DNA from: Pseudomonas entomophila
GTDB taxonomy: Bacteria; Pseudomonadota; Gammaproteobacteria; Pseudomonadales; Pseudomonadaceae
Direction: 5' to 3'
Length of the DNA: 64,000 nt
Assembly (NCBI RefSeq): GCF_029193575.1
Contig: NZ_JARGCS010000036.1
Coordinates: forward strand, 221,639 to 285,638
The translations under genes and the position numbers were made by a program. Positions 43,424-52,486 of this stretch are shown here, piece by piece. The stretch's first letter is position 1. Every line of letters begins with the position of its first letter. The notes under the pieces were generated by a model. That model did no database searches. It was not told the origin of the DNA and saw nothing but the letters and a program-made list of their open reading frames with translations.

Positions 43424-44577
43424 CGGGGACGGGTCCTGGTCTCATGCAAACGAACGGCAATGATAACGGCTGCGGCCAGCGACGCGACGCTGGCCATGCC
43501 AAAGGTGAACTGCGGGCCCAGCAGCTTCCAGCTGTAACCCGAATAGAGCGCGCCCAGCGCCCCGCCTGTGCCGGACAGCGCGGCATACAGCGCCTGCCCC
43601 TGGCCCTGCTGGCGGGCGCCGAAGCTGCCCTGGACGAAGGCGATGGAGGCGGCGTGGAAACAGCCGAAGGTGGCGGCGTGCAACACCTGGGCGAACACCA
43701 GTACTGCCGGGATGTCCGCCAGGTTGCCCAGCAGCAGCCAACGCAGCGAGGCCAACAGGAAGCTGGCCATCAGCACCCGGCGCACCGAGACGCGCGCGAA
43801 GAGCCGGCTCATCAGCATGAAGATCAGCACCTCGGCAACCACCCCCAAGGCCCACAGCAAGCCGATGGCGCCACGGCTGTAGCCCAGGTGTTCGAGGTGC
43901 AGGGTGAGGAAGGTGTAGTACGGCCCGTGGCTGAACTGCATCAGCGCCACGCAGGCATAGAAGGCCAACACCCCCGGTGCCGCCAGTTGCCGTAGGAAGC
44001 CCCCGGCCTCGCGCCGCTCGGTCATGTCCACTGGCTGGGCGTTGGGAACCCACAAGCTGGCGGCGACGATGCCGGCCATGATGGTCACCAGGGCGAACGG
44101 GTAGACGTCCAGGCTCAGCCATTCGAACAACCGGCCCAGGCCGACCACCGTGAGGATGAAGCCGATCGACCCCCACAAGCGCACCTGGCTGTAGCGGGCG
44201 GTCTGCCCGTGCAGGTGGGCCAGGGTGATCACCTCGAACTGCGGCAGCACCGCGTGCCAGAAGAACGCGTGCAAGGCCATCACCAGCGCCAGCCAGGCGT
44301 AGCTCTTGCCGAAGAAGATCAACGAGAAGGTCGCCAGGGTCGACAACGCCCCCAGGCGCACGATCAGCAGGCGCTGGCCACTGCGGTCGCCCAACCAGCC
44401 CCACAGGTTGGGGGCGATGCAGCGCATCAGCATGGGGATGGCCACCAGTTCGCCGATGCGTGCCGGGGAAAAGCCCAGGTGGTCGAAGTACAACGCCAGA
44501 AATGGCGCGGTGGCGCCGAGCAAGGCGAAGTAGCAGAGGTAGAAGCTGGAGAGACGCCAATAGGGGATGGGAGGCAT
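43420..44577 (-). CDS. MFS transporter (HcaT/LacY-like subgroup)
   Basis: 385-residue carrier with 12 membrane helices starting directly at the N-terminus (YWRLSSFYLCYFALLGATAPFLALYFDHLG). The loop signature WGWLGDRSGQRLLIVRLGAL follows helix 2. It resembles the HcaT/YcaD-like proton symporter subgroup. ATGA overlap with the downstream cupin gene indicates a common operon and perhaps a shared substrate. Confidence 0.87.
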   Translation of the reverse strand: MPPIPYWRLSSFYLCYFALLGATAPFLALYFDHLGFSPARIGELVAIPMLMRCIAPNLWGWLGDRSGQRLLIVRLGALSTLATFSLIFFGKSYAWLALVMALHAFFWHAVLPQFEVITLAHLHGQTARYSQVRLWGSIGFILTVVGLGRLFEWLSLDVYPFALVTIMAGIVAASLWVPNAQPVDMTERREAGGFLRQLAAPGVLAFYACVALMQFSHGPYYTFLTLHLEHLGYSRGAIGLLWALGVVAEVLIFMLMSRLFARVSVRRVLMASFLLASLRWLLLGNLADIPAVLVFAQVLHAATFGCFHAASIAFVQGSFGARQQGQGQALYAALSGTGGALGALYSGYSWKLLGPQFTFGMASVASLAAAVIIAVRLHETRTRPR

Positions 44578-44611
44578 GGGGTCGGGCCGGGAGCTGTGCG
44601 GGGTCTAAACG

Positions 44612-44650
44612 GGCCCTATCGCGGGGCAAGCCCGCTCCTCAGGGGGCGGG
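44612..44650. repeat. REP palindrome
   Basis: gggccctatcgcggggcaagcccgctcc REP unit with a short GC-rich opposite arm, between aroC and the MFS gene. Confidence 0.75.
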
Positions 44651-44668
44651 CGCTCCTTCAATGGGAGG

Positions 44669-45760
44669 TTACAGCTGGCCCAGGACCGGCGTGCCCACCT
44701 TCACATCGGCATTCTGCGCACGGTGGCGCAGCAGGTGGTCCATCAGCACGATGGCCATCATCGCCTCGGCGATCGGGGTGGCGCGAATGCCCACGCACGG
44801 GTCGTGGCGACCCTTGGTGACCACGTCCACCGGGTTGCCGTTTACGTCGATGGAACGGCCCGGCACGGTGATGCTGGAGGTCGGCTTGAGCGCCAGGTGG
44901 GCGACGATCGGCTGGCCCGAGGAGATACCACCGAGGATGCCGCCGGCGTTGTTGCTGAGGAAGCCTTCCGGGGTCAGCTCGTCACGGTGCTCGCTGCCAC
45001 GCTGGGCGATGCTGGCGAAACCGGCGCCGATTTCCACGCCCTTGACCGCGTTGATGCTCATCAACGCGTGGGCCAGCTCGGCGTCAAGGCGATCGAAGAT
45101 CGGCTCGCCCAGGCCAGGCATCACGCCTTCGGCGACCACGGTGATCTTCGCCCCGACCGAATCCTGGTCACGGCGCAGCTGGTCCATGTAGGCCTCGAGC
45201 TCCGGCACCTTGCTCGGGTCGGGGCTGAAGAAGGCGTTGTCTTCGACGCTGTCCCAGGTCTTGAACGGGATCTCGATCGGGCCGAGTTGGCTCATGTAGC
45301 CACGCACGCGGATGCCCTGGGTGGCCAGGTATTTCTTGGCGATGGCGCCGGCGGCCACGCGCATGGCGGTTTCCCGCGCCGAGCTGCGGCCACCGCCACG
45401 GTAGTCGCGGATGCCGTACTTGTGGTGGTAGGTGTAGTCGGCATGGGCCGGGCGAAACAGGTCCTTGATCGCCGAGTAGTCCTTGGACTTCTGGTCGGTG
45501 TTGCGGATCAGCAAGCCAATCGAGCACCCGGTGGTGCGGCCTTCGAAGACCCCGGAGAGGATCTCCACTTCGTCGGGCTCCTGGCGCTGGGTGGTATGCC
45601 GGCTGGTGCCGGGCTTGCGCCGGTCGAGGTCGTGCTGCAGGTCGGCCAGGGAGATCTCCAGGCCAGGCGGGCACCCATCGACAATGGCGACCAACGCCGG
45701 CCCATGGCTTTCGCCAGCGGTGGTGACAGTGAACAGCTTGCCGTAGGTATTGCCGGACAT
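44669..45760 (-). CDS. aroC: Chorismate synthase
   Basis: 363-residue FMN-dependent enzyme converting EPSP to chorismate, the last common step of aromatic synthesis. Signatures are GESHGPALVAIVDG (16-29), RRKPGTSRHTTQR, GGGRSSARETAMRVAAGAIA and RHDPCVGIRATPIAEAM. Start at ATG 45760 gives MSGNTYGKLF, the conserved N-terminus. The much longer open frame upstream is a high-GC shadow. Confidence 0.97.
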   Translation of the reverse strand: MSGNTYGKLFTVTTAGESHGPALVAIVDGCPPGLEISLADLQHDLDRRKPGTSRHTTQRQEPDEVEILSGVFEGRTTGCSIGLLIRNTDQKSKDYSAIKDLFRPAHADYTYHHKYGIRDYRGGGRSSARETAMRVAAGAIAKKYLATQGIRVRGYMSQLGPIEIPFKTWDSVEDNAFFSPDPSKVPELEAYMDQLRRDQDSVGAKITVVAEGVMPGLGEPIFDRLDAELAHALMSINAVKGVEIGAGFASIAQRGSEHRDELTPEGFLSNNAGGILGGISSGQPIVAHLALKPTSSITVPGRSIDVNGNPVDVVTKGRHDPCVGIRATPIAEAMMAIVLMDHLLRHRAQNADVKVGTPVLGQL

Positions 45761-45937
45761 GGACGCTCCGCGAATCAGCCTGAATGTGAACGAGGGCGCC
45801 AGTATACGGAAAGGCGCAGGGTTGCGACAGGAATCGGATGCTGCGGTGGCCCTATCGCGACAGGGCCCGAAAACACACGCGCGAACCTTCCAGGCACCAC
45901 CCTGTCCAAACCTCATCCCCCCATGTAGCCCTCCAGC

Positions 45938-46894
45938 ATGCCGCGCCTCGCCGCCCTCCTCTTCCTGCTCTGCGCCACCGTCGCCCAGGCCGCCCCCACC
46001 GTCCTGCAGCGCCCCATCGACCTGGACACCGGCCACGGCGTGCTGCACGGCAGCCTGCTGCTGCCCCAGCAGGCCACGCCGCCGCCAGTGGCGTTGATCA
46101 TCGCCGGCTCCGGCCCCACCGACCGCGACGGCAACAACCCCGCCTCGGGGCGTATCGACAACCTCAAGCGCCTGGCACTGCTGCTGGCGGGCGAACACAT
46201 CGCCAGCGTGCGCTACGACAAGCGCGGCGTGGCCGCCAGCCAGCCGGCCGCGCCGGATGAGCGCGACCTCAGCGTCGAAGGCTACGTCGCCGACGTGGTG
46301 GCCTGGGCGCGTCAGCTCAAGGCCGACCCTCGCTTCGGCCCGCTGATCCTGATCGGCCACAGCGAAGGCGCCCTGATCGCCAGCCTGGCCGCCGAGCAGG
46401 CCGGCGCCAGCGCGGTGATCACCCTGGCCGGCAGCGGCCGCCCGGTGGCCGACGTGCTGCGCGAGCAACTGGCCCAGCGCCTGCCACCGGCGCAGTTGGT
46501 GAGCGGCAACGCCCTGCTCGACCGCTTGCAGGCCGGGCAGTCGAGCCTGGACGTGCCGTCCCCGTTGCGCGAGGTGTTCCGCCCCACCGTGCAGCCGTAC
46601 CTGATCTCGCTGTTCCGCCAGAACCCAGCGGCGGCTTTCGCCCAGGTCAAAGTGCCGGCGCTGATCGTCCAGGGCCGCAACGACGTGCAGGTGGACGTGG
46701 ACGACGCCGAGCGCCTCAAGGCGGCCAAGCCCGATGCGCAACTGGCGCTGATCGACGGCATGAACCACATGCTGCGCATCAGCCCGCGAGACATGCACCA
46801 GCAGCGCGACAGCTACCTCAACCCCGAACTGCCGCTGGCCCGCGAACTGGGCGAGCGGATCGTCGCGTTCATCCATCAGTTGCCCTCGGCCTGA
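45938..46894 (+). CDS. Exported alpha/beta hydrolase
   Basis: 318-residue hydrolase with a signal peptide (cleavage near residue 18, VAQA). The nucleophile elbow is GHSEG (Ser near 142), and Asp/His candidates are in VQGRNDVQVDVDDA and DGMNHMLRISP. Likely a periplasmic esterase or peptidase-like enzyme; the substrate is unknown. Same order next to aroC in other pseudomonads as I recall. Confidence 0.85.
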   Translation: MPRLAALLFLLCATVAQAAPTVLQRPIDLDTGHGVLHGSLLLPQQATPPPVALIIAGSGPTDRDGNNPASGRIDNLKRLALLLAGEHIASVRYDKRGVAASQPAAPDERDLSVEGYVADVVAWARQLKADPRFGPLILIGHSEGALIASLAAEQAGASAVITLAGSGRPVADVLREQLAQRLPPAQLVSGNALLDRLQAGQSSLDVPSPLREVFRPTVQPYLISLFRQNPAAAFAQVKVPALIVQGRNDVQVDVDDAERLKAAKPDAQLALIDGMNHMLRISPRDMHQQRDSYLNPELPLARELGERIVAFIHQLPSA

Positions 46895-46999
46895 TGATTC
46901 ACTCAGGTCTTGGCGCGCGCTGCCGATAAGACGGGCATGAGGCGGTGATAGCAGGTACCACGCGATCTCACCGACCACCCCGTTTTTGAGGATTGCCCG

Positions 47000-47782
47000 A
47001 TGACCGATGCCCCCGCCGCCGAGGCGGCCGAAGAACAACCGCCGGAAAGCGCCCCACTGCCCTGGGCAGACTTGACTGTCGAACACTTCCAGTTGCTGCG
47101 CCTGGCCCCCTTGCCCACCGACCGCAACAGTGGCGCGCGACCGCTGCGCTTCGTCCAGTTCGGCTACGCCGAGCGCCACGACAAGGCCAACAGCCTGCTG
47201 CGCCTGGAGATCCGCCTGCCCGGGCAAAAGGTGCGCAAGGAACAGAACCAGCTTGATGTCCGCGTCGACCACGAGCAGCGCCTGGTGCGCCTGGGCGACG
47301 AGGGTGGCCTGCAACTGGAGCCGCTGAACCGCGGCCTGGGCCGCTTCATGCTGGCCCAAGCCAGCCAATGGCTGCAGCGCAAATGGTCGCACTACCGCAT
47401 CGAGGGCATGGCGCTGCCGAGCAAGGACGCGCTGAACGAGGATTCCCGCCTGCGCCGCGACCACATGCTGCGCAGCGTCGGCCTGGAGGTGGAGTACGCC
47501 GACGGGCAGATGCTCAAGGGACGCACGGTGGAAGCGCCGGTTGGCCAGCTCAAGGGCGGCTGGAACAGCGAGAAGGTGCAACGCGTCGACATCATCGAGG
47601 CGGCGTCGATGTTGCAACAGGCCGAGCAGAAGTTGCAGGAGAAGGAAGCGCAACTGCGCGAGCGGGATGAGCGGGTGGCCAAGTACCGCCGCGAGGACAG
47701 CGGGTTGCGCTTCACCATCACCTGCCTGGTGGCGTTCGCGGTGTTCCAGGCCGGGTTGTTGATCTGGATCGCCACCCGCTAG
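47000..47782 (+). CDS. Membrane-anchored protein of unknown function
   Basis: 260-residue protein: an acidic N-terminus, a globular central part rich in basic residues, a coiled coil (about 193-232, AASMLQQAEQKLQEKEAQLRERDERVAKY) and one C-terminal membrane helix (CLVAFAVFQAGLLIWIA). The tail-anchored layout puts the domain in the cytoplasm. The family is not recognised but conserved in this gene order. Confidence 0.75.
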   Translation: MTDAPAAEAAEEQPPESAPLPWADLTVEHFQLLRLAPLPTDRNSGARPLRFVQFGYAERHDKANSLLRLEIRLPGQKVRKEQNQLDVRVDHEQRLVRLGDEGGLQLEPLNRGLGRFMLAQASQWLQRKWSHYRIEGMALPSKDALNEDSRLRRDHMLRSVGLEVEYADGQMLKGRTVEAPVGQLKGGWNSEKVQRVDIIEAASMLQQAEQKLQEKEAQLRERDERVAKYRREDSGLRFTITCLVAFAVFQAGLLIWIATR

Positions 47783-47842
47783 CTCGGTGGCATCTGAGCG
47801 GGTTTGCCCCGCGATGGGCTGCGCAGCAGCCCCCGCCCCACC

Positions 47843-48751
47843 TCAAACTCGCGCCTTGAACAGCGCCTGGTGATCCCGGCACTGCTGCGCCGTGAGCATG
47901 AACACCCCATGCCCGCCGCGCTCGAACTCCAGCCAGGCGAAATCCACCTCCGGGTACAGTGACTCGACGTGCACCTGGCTGTTGCCCACCTCGACGATCA
48001 ACAAGCCCTTCTCGGTCAGGTGGTCGGCGGCCTCGGCTAGCATCCGCCGCACCAGGTCCAGACCATCGTTGCCACAGGCCAGGCCCAGCTCGGGCTCATG
48101 GTGGTACTCGGCAGGCATGTCGGCGAAGTCTTCGGCATCGACATACGGCGGGTTGGACAGAATCAGGTCGAACCGCTGCCCCGGCAGCCCGGCGAAGCCA
48201 TCGCCCTGCACGGTGTATACCCGCGCGTCCAGGCCATGCCGTTCGATGTTCTGGTTGGCCACCTCCAGCGCCTCGAAGGACAGGTCGCCCAGCACCACCT
48301 CGGCCTCGGGGAACACGTCGGCGGCGACGATGCCGATGCAACCGGAGCCTGTGCACAGGTCCAGGATGCGTGCGGGCTCGGCCGCCAGCCATGGCTCGAA
48401 GCGCTTCTCGATCAGTTCTCCGATCGGTGAGCGCGGCACCAGCACGCGCTCGTCGACGATGAACGACATGCCGCAGAACCACGCCTCGCCCAACAGGTAG
48501 GCGGTCGGCACGCGCTCTTCGATGCGCCGCTTGAGCAGGTGCTGCAGGCGTACCCGCTCGTCGTCCTCCAGTTGGCAGTCGAGGTAGCTGTCGGCCACTT
48601 CCCAAGGCAGGTGCACGGCGCCCAGCACCAGCAGGCGCGCCTCGTCCCAAGCGTTGTCGGCACCATGGCCGAAGAACAGTTCGTGCTCGTGGAAGCGGCT
48701 GACCGCCCAGCGAATATGGTCGCGCAGGGTGCGCAGACGGGATGTGATCAC
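47843..48751 (-). CDS. prmB: Ribosomal protein uL3 glutamine methyltransferase PrmB
   Basis: 302-residue SAM-dependent methyltransferase modifying a Gln of ribosomal protein L3. It has the catalytic NPPY (ILSNPPYVDAEDF), SAM loop DLCTGSGCIGIVAA and N-terminal helical domain. The GTG at 48751 was chosen because AAGGAG lies 6 bases upstream and the product VITSRLRTLRDHIRWAV matches family starts. Confidence 0.93.
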   Translation of the reverse strand: MITSRLRTLRDHIRWAVSRFHEHELFFGHGADNAWDEARLLVLGAVHLPWEVADSYLDCQLEDDERVRLQHLLKRRIEERVPTAYLLGEAWFCGMSFIVDERVLVPRSPIGELIEKRFEPWLAAEPARILDLCTGSGCIGIVAADVFPEAEVVLGDLSFEALEVANQNIERHGLDARVYTVQGDGFAGLPGQRFDLILSNPPYVDAEDFADMPAEYHHEPELGLACGNDGLDLVRRMLAEAADHLTEKGLLIVEVGNSQVHVESLYPEVDFAWLEFERGGHGVFMLTAQQCRDHQALFKARV

Positions 48752-48928
48752 GGGGGACTCCTTTTGATACAGCACGAAAGTCTAACAGCCCCTCGGCTGA
48801 AATGTTCCACCGAATCCCGTCCGGGTAGCCACAGGCCAGCAACCATGCCGCTTGCGTTGTCAACCATTCACATTGGCGCCGAGGCAGGGGAGAATAGACC
48901 TACAAAAGCCCTATCCAAGGAGCCCTTG

Positions 48929-49519
48929 ATGTCCGTTCCAACCACGATGTTCCGCCTCAGCGGCCGCGACTACCCGCCGGCCAAGCTGGGCCAAGCCAGC
49001 CTGATCATCATCGATGCGCAGAAAGAGTACCTGAGCGGTCCTCTGACGCTGTCGGGCATGGACGAGGCCGTGGCCAACATCGCCCGGTTGCTCGAAGCCG
49101 CTCGCAAGGCCGGGCGCCCGATCATCCATGTTCGCCACCTGGGCACCGTCGGTGGCCTGTTCGACCCGCAAGGCAGCCGCGGTGAGTTCATCCCGGGCCT
49201 CGAGCCGCAGGCCGGCGAAATCATCATCGAGAAGCGCATGCCCAATGCCTTCAAGAACACCAAGCTGCACGAGACGTTGCAGGAGCTGGGCCACCTGGAC
49301 CTGATCGTCTGCGGCTTCATGAGCCACTCCAGCGTCAGCACCACGGTGCGCCGCGCCAAGGACTATGGTTACCGCTGCACCCTGGTGGAAGACGCCTCGG
49401 CCACCCGTGACCTGGCCTGGAAGGACGGCATCATCCCAGCCGCGCAGATCCACCAGGGCGAGATGGCCGTGATGGCCGACAACTTCGCCTGCGTCGCCCC
49501 GACCGCCAGCCTGATCTGA
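48929..49519 (+). CDS. Isochorismatase-family hydrolase-like protein
   Basis: 196-residue isochorismatase-fold protein. Of the Asp-Lys-Cys triad, Asp29 (IIIDAQKEY) and Lys102 (EKRMPNAF) are present, but the Cys expected in H-x-C-V-S-T-T is Ser135 (MSHSSVSTT). Amidase-type members need that Cys; true isochorismatases lack it. The function is therefore uncertain. AAGGAG lies 8 bases before ATG 48929. Confidence 0.87.
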   Translation: MSVPTTMFRLSGRDYPPAKLGQASLIIIDAQKEYLSGPLTLSGMDEAVANIARLLEAARKAGRPIIHVRHLGTVGGLFDPQGSRGEFIPGLEPQAGEIIIEKRMPNAFKNTKLHETLQELGHLDLIVCGFMSHSSVSTTVRRAKDYGYRCTLVEDASATRDLAWKDGIIPAAQIHQGEMAVMADNFACVAPTASLI

Positions 49520-49603
49520 CGCGCTGGCACACCGCCCGGCAGCCGGGCGGAACCCAAGGCCCGGGCCCAGGTCGAATTCCCGATACCCACAGAGGAAATC
49601 GGA

Positions 49604-49924
49604 ATGAAGCTCAAAGGCAGTTTCGACGCCAGGCGCCTGCGCCAACGTGAACCCGGCAACTGGGGCGCGCGCCTGGCAGCCGGCCTTTCGGCGCTGATCG
49701 CCACCCTGGGCATCCTGCTGGCCATGGCCGGTGTCGCCGGCCTGCTAGGCAACTACCAGGCCTTCGCCGAACTCAACGCCAATCGACCGCTGTCGATCAC
49801 CCTGACCGTGTGCGGGTTGGCGTTGTTGTACCTGGGCGTGCGTTTCTGGCGGCGTAGCCGCATCCGCCTGCGCCGTGGGCGCGAGCTGAACCTGTCGCCG
49901 CACCTGATGAAAAAGCACGACTGA
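49604..49924 (+). CDS. Small two-helix membrane protein
   Basis: 106-residue protein with two membrane helices (about 25-48 and 63-82), a basic C-terminal tail (RRSRIRLRRGRELNLSP) and a basic N-terminus. AGAGGAAATCGGA precedes the ATG. The family is not recognised; the gene lies between isochorismatase and smr as in related genomes. Confidence 0.7.
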   Translation: MKLKGSFDARRLRQREPGNWGARLAAGLSALIATLGILLAMAGVAGLLGNYQAFAELNANRPLSITLTVCGLALLYLGVRFWRRSRIRLRRGRELNLSPHLMKKHD

Positions 49925-49950
49925 AACGGGGCCTGCAAGGGCCACGCAAT

Positions 49951-49984
49951 ACCTGCAGGCGCGGGCTTGCCCCGCGATAGGGCC
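49951..49984. repeat. REP unit
   Basis: cctgcaggcgcgggcttgccccgcgatagggcc between the small membrane protein gene and smr. Confidence 0.75.
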
Positions 49985-50054
49985 GGCACCCACGACACAG
50001 GACTGTACGCCAGGAACCACTCGCGTAAACTACGCCGCCCACGTGGAGGCACAC

Positions 50055-50615
50055 ATGCAAGACGACGATTTTTCCCTCTTTCGCAGCGAAGTGCGCGGCG
50101 TCAAGCCGATCCAGCATGACCGCGCCGAAGTCGGCAAACCCAAGGCAGACCGCAAGCAACTCGCCGGCCTGCGCCAGTCGGCGACGGTGCGCAGCGACCA
50201 GCCGCTGGTGATCGACGGCCTATCCGACCAGTTCGTCATCGACGTCGGTGCCGAGGACGAGCTGATGTGGCGCCGCGACGGTGTGCAGGAAAGCCAGGTC
50301 CGCAAGCTCAAGCTCGGCCAGATCGCCTTCGAGGGCAGCCTTGACCTGCACGGCATGTCGGTGGAAAAGGCTCGCGAAACCCTCTGGGACTTCATCGCCG
50401 AGGCCACCAAGCTGGAAGTCCGCTGCGTGCGCGTCACCCACGGCAAGGCCGCGCGCCTGGACGGCAAGCGCCCGATGATCAAGAGCCACGTCAACACCTG
50501 GCTGCGCCAGCACCCGCAGGTGCTCGGTTTCACCTCGTGCCAGGCCCGCCACGGCGGCACCGGCGCGGTGTACGTGATGCTGCGCCGGACCATGCTCGAA
50601 GGCCGCGACGAGTGA
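50055..50615 (+). CDS. Smr-domain protein
   Basis: 186-residue protein with a C-terminal Smr (MutS2-related) domain: LDLHGMSVEKARETL at about 100-114 and the HGK motif in VTHGKAARLDG (usually HGxG; here HGKA). Small Smr proteins are possible nucleases that act in mRNA rescue. ATG 50055 follows GGAGGCACAC. Confidence 0.88.
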   Translation: MQDDDFSLFRSEVRGVKPIQHDRAEVGKPKADRKQLAGLRQSATVRSDQPLVIDGLSDQFVIDVGAEDELMWRRDGVQESQVRKLKLGQIAFEGSLDLHGMSVEKARETLWDFIAEATKLEVRCVRVTHGKAARLDGKRPMIKSHVNTWLRQHPQVLGFTSCQARHGGTGAVYVMLRRTMLEGRDE

Positions 50616-50684
50616 TATCGCGCTTGCAGCGCCGCCTTCGCCGCCGTAACCTTCGTTTTTGCGTTTTTTCCCACAGGTAGATAC

Positions 50685-51230
50685 ATGTCCCTGGAACAGA
50701 ACTACACCGCGATCCTCAGCCAAATCGGCGAGGACGTCTCCCGCGAGGGCCTGCTCGACACGCCCAAACGGGCCGCGAAGGCCATGAGGTACCTCTGCCG
50801 CGGTTACGAGCAAACCCTGGAAGAAGTCACCAACGGCGCGCTGTTCAGCTCCGACAACAGCGAGATGGTGCTGGTCCGGGACATCGAGCTGTATTCGATG
50901 TGCGAACACCACATGCTGCCGTTCATCGGCAAGGCCCACGTGGCCTACCTGCCCAAGGGCAAGGTGCTGGGCCTGTCCAAGGTTGCGCGGATCGTCGACA
51001 TGTACGCCCGTCGTCTGCAGATCCAGGAAAACCTCAGCCGCCAGATCGCCGAGGCGGTCGAGCAGGTCACTGGTGCCGCCGGCGTTGCCGTGGTCATCGA
51101 GGCCAAGCACATGTGCATGATGATGCGCGGCGTGGAGAAGCAGAATTCGAGCATGATCACCTCGGTGATGCTCGGCGAGTTCCGCGAGAATGCCGCCACC
51201 CGCAGCGAGTTCCTCAGCTTGATCAAGTGA
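50685..51230 (+). CDS. folE: GTP cyclohydrolase I
   Basis: 181-residue zinc-dependent enzyme forming dihydroneopterin triphosphate, first step of folate synthesis. Zinc ligands Cys73 and His76 (SMCEHHMLPF) and Cys144 (KHMCMMMRG) are present. Shorter N-terminus than E. coli FolE but usual for Pseudomonas FolE2-type paralogues. It ends at a strong terminator. Confidence 0.95.
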   Translation: MSLEQNYTAILSQIGEDVSREGLLDTPKRAAKAMRYLCRGYEQTLEEVTNGALFSSDNSEMVLVRDIELYSMCEHHMLPFIGKAHVAYLPKGKVLGLSKVARIVDMYARRLQIQENLSRQIAEAVEQVTGAAGVAVVIEAKHMCMMMRGVEKQNSSMITSVMLGEFRENAATRSEFLSLIK

Positions 51231-51245
51231 TCGGCCGCTGCGCTG

Positions 51246-51271
51246 AAGCCGACCCCTGGGGTCGGCTTTTT
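51246..51271 (+). terminator. Terminator of folE
   Basis: AGCCGACCCC/GGGGTCGGCT stem followed by TTTTTG, 16 bases after the folE stop. Confidence 0.85.
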
Positions 51272-51303
51272 GTTTTCCGCCCAACCTGTTTCAGGAGTTG
51301 CCC

Positions 51304-51675
51304 ATGATCGTCAAAGCCTTGCGAGTCGGCCTCGGCCAACTCATCGTGTTCGCCGACTGGATCAGCCGCCCGGCCAAGCGCAAGCGCGATGCCAGCGCCC
51401 AGGCACAGGTGGAGCAGGAAGCCAAGGGCCTGGCGCTGTACCAGTTCCACGCCTGCCCATTCTGCGTGAAGACCCGCCGCACCCTGCACCGCCTGAACGT
51501 GCCGGTGGCGCTGCGCGATGCGAAGAACGACCCGGAGCACCGTCAGGCGCTACTCGAAGGGGGTGGACGGGTGAAAGTGCCGTGCCTGCGCATCGAGGAC
51601 GGCGGGCAGGTGACCTGGATGTACGAGTCCAAGGCCATCATCGCCTACCTGGACAAGCGGTTTTCGGCGGTCTGA
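51304..51675 (+). CDS. Glutaredoxin/GST N-terminal domain protein
   Basis: 123-residue thioredoxin-fold protein: an N-terminal helix possibly membrane-associated (residues 1-22), then the redox motif CPFC (FHACPFCVKTRR) and cis-Pro segment VKVPCLRIED. Probably a glutathione-dependent thiol reductase. ATG 51304 has AGGAG upstream; it follows folE closely. Confidence 0.85.
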   Translation: MIVKALRVGLGQLIVFADWISRPAKRKRDASAQAQVEQEAKGLALYQFHACPFCVKTRRTLHRLNVPVALRDAKNDPEHRQALLEGGGRVKVPCLRIEDGGQVTWMYESKAIIAYLDKRFSAV

Positions 51676-51741
51676 GGCAAAATCAGCGCCGAATTTGCCG
51701 GCCCCGCGATAGGGCCGGCACCAACAACGCAAAACCTTGAA

Positions 51742-52344
51742 TCACTCCACCATCGGCACATGCCGCGGATGACTGGCCACCCGCTCCAACCAGGCCCGCA
51801 CCGCCGGGTAATCCGTCAGGTCGAACCCACCCTGGTGCGCCACATGGGTGTAGGCATACAACGCCACGTCAGCGATCGAGAACTGCTCCCCCACCAGGTA
51901 GGGCGTCATCTGCAGTTGCCGCTCCATGACCTTGAGCGCCTTGTAGCCGCCCTTGTGCAGCTTGCGGTACTCCTCCACGCGCTCTTGCGGCAGCCCCAGG
52001 TAGAACTGGATGAACCGCGCCACGGCGATGTACGGCTCATGGCTGTACTGCTCGAAGAACTGCCATTGCAACACCTGGGTACGCAGGCGCGGCTCGCTGG
52101 GCAAGAACTCGCTGCCGTCGGCAAGGTAGTTGAGGATGGCGTTGGACTCCCACAGGCAGGTACCGTCTTCGAGCTTGAGCACCGGCACCTTGCCGTTCGG
52201 GTTCATGGCCAGGAACTCGGGGGTTTCTGTCTCGCCCTTGAGGGTATCCACCGGGTGCCACTCATACGGGCGGCCGAGCAGATGCAGCATCAGCTTGACC
52301 TTGTAACAGTTGCCCGACAGGAAATCTCCATAGACCTTGTACAT
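51742..52344 (-). CDS. Glutathione S-transferase family protein
   Basis: 200-residue GST: a thioredoxin-fold N-terminal domain (1-80, with GNCYKVKLMLHLLG, NGKVPVLKLEDG and ESNAILNYLA for glutathione binding) and a helical C-terminal domain. The catalytic Ser/Cys lies in FLSGNCYK. GGGAGGGGCG precedes ATG 52344. Typical length; substrate unknown. Confidence 0.92.
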   Translation of the reverse strand: MYKVYGDFLSGNCYKVKLMLHLLGRPYEWHPVDTLKGETETPEFLAMNPNGKVPVLKLEDGTCLWESNAILNYLADGSEFLPSEPRLRTQVLQWQFFEQYSHEPYIAVARFIQFYLGLPQERVEEYRKLHKGGYKALKVMERQLQMTPYLVGEQFSIADVALYAYTHVAHQGGFDLTDYPAVRAWLERVASHPRHVPMVE

Positions 52345-52486
52345 CGCCCCTCCCCTCTGGTGCAGTTTGCGATCCGTGCCCAATAGTTGGGGACTGTACG
52401 GCTAAATGCAATGGTTGCTGTATGGCAAGGATCAGGCTGCCACACGGTAGCCTGAAAAAACTGCTTACAAGTACAAGGAAACACCT

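Noticed and set aside
44669..47653. 994-codon open frame on the minus strand containing aroC
   Set aside because: Only the last 363 codons match chorismate synthase; the rest is antisense to two well-supported plus-strand genes and is a high-GC shadow.
52423..52438. TGGCAAGGATCAGGCT as a sigma-54 promoter of benE
   Set aside because: GG/GC spacing fits, but the -24 (TGGCAA) and -12 (AGGC) elements both deviate and no IHF or activator sites accompany it.
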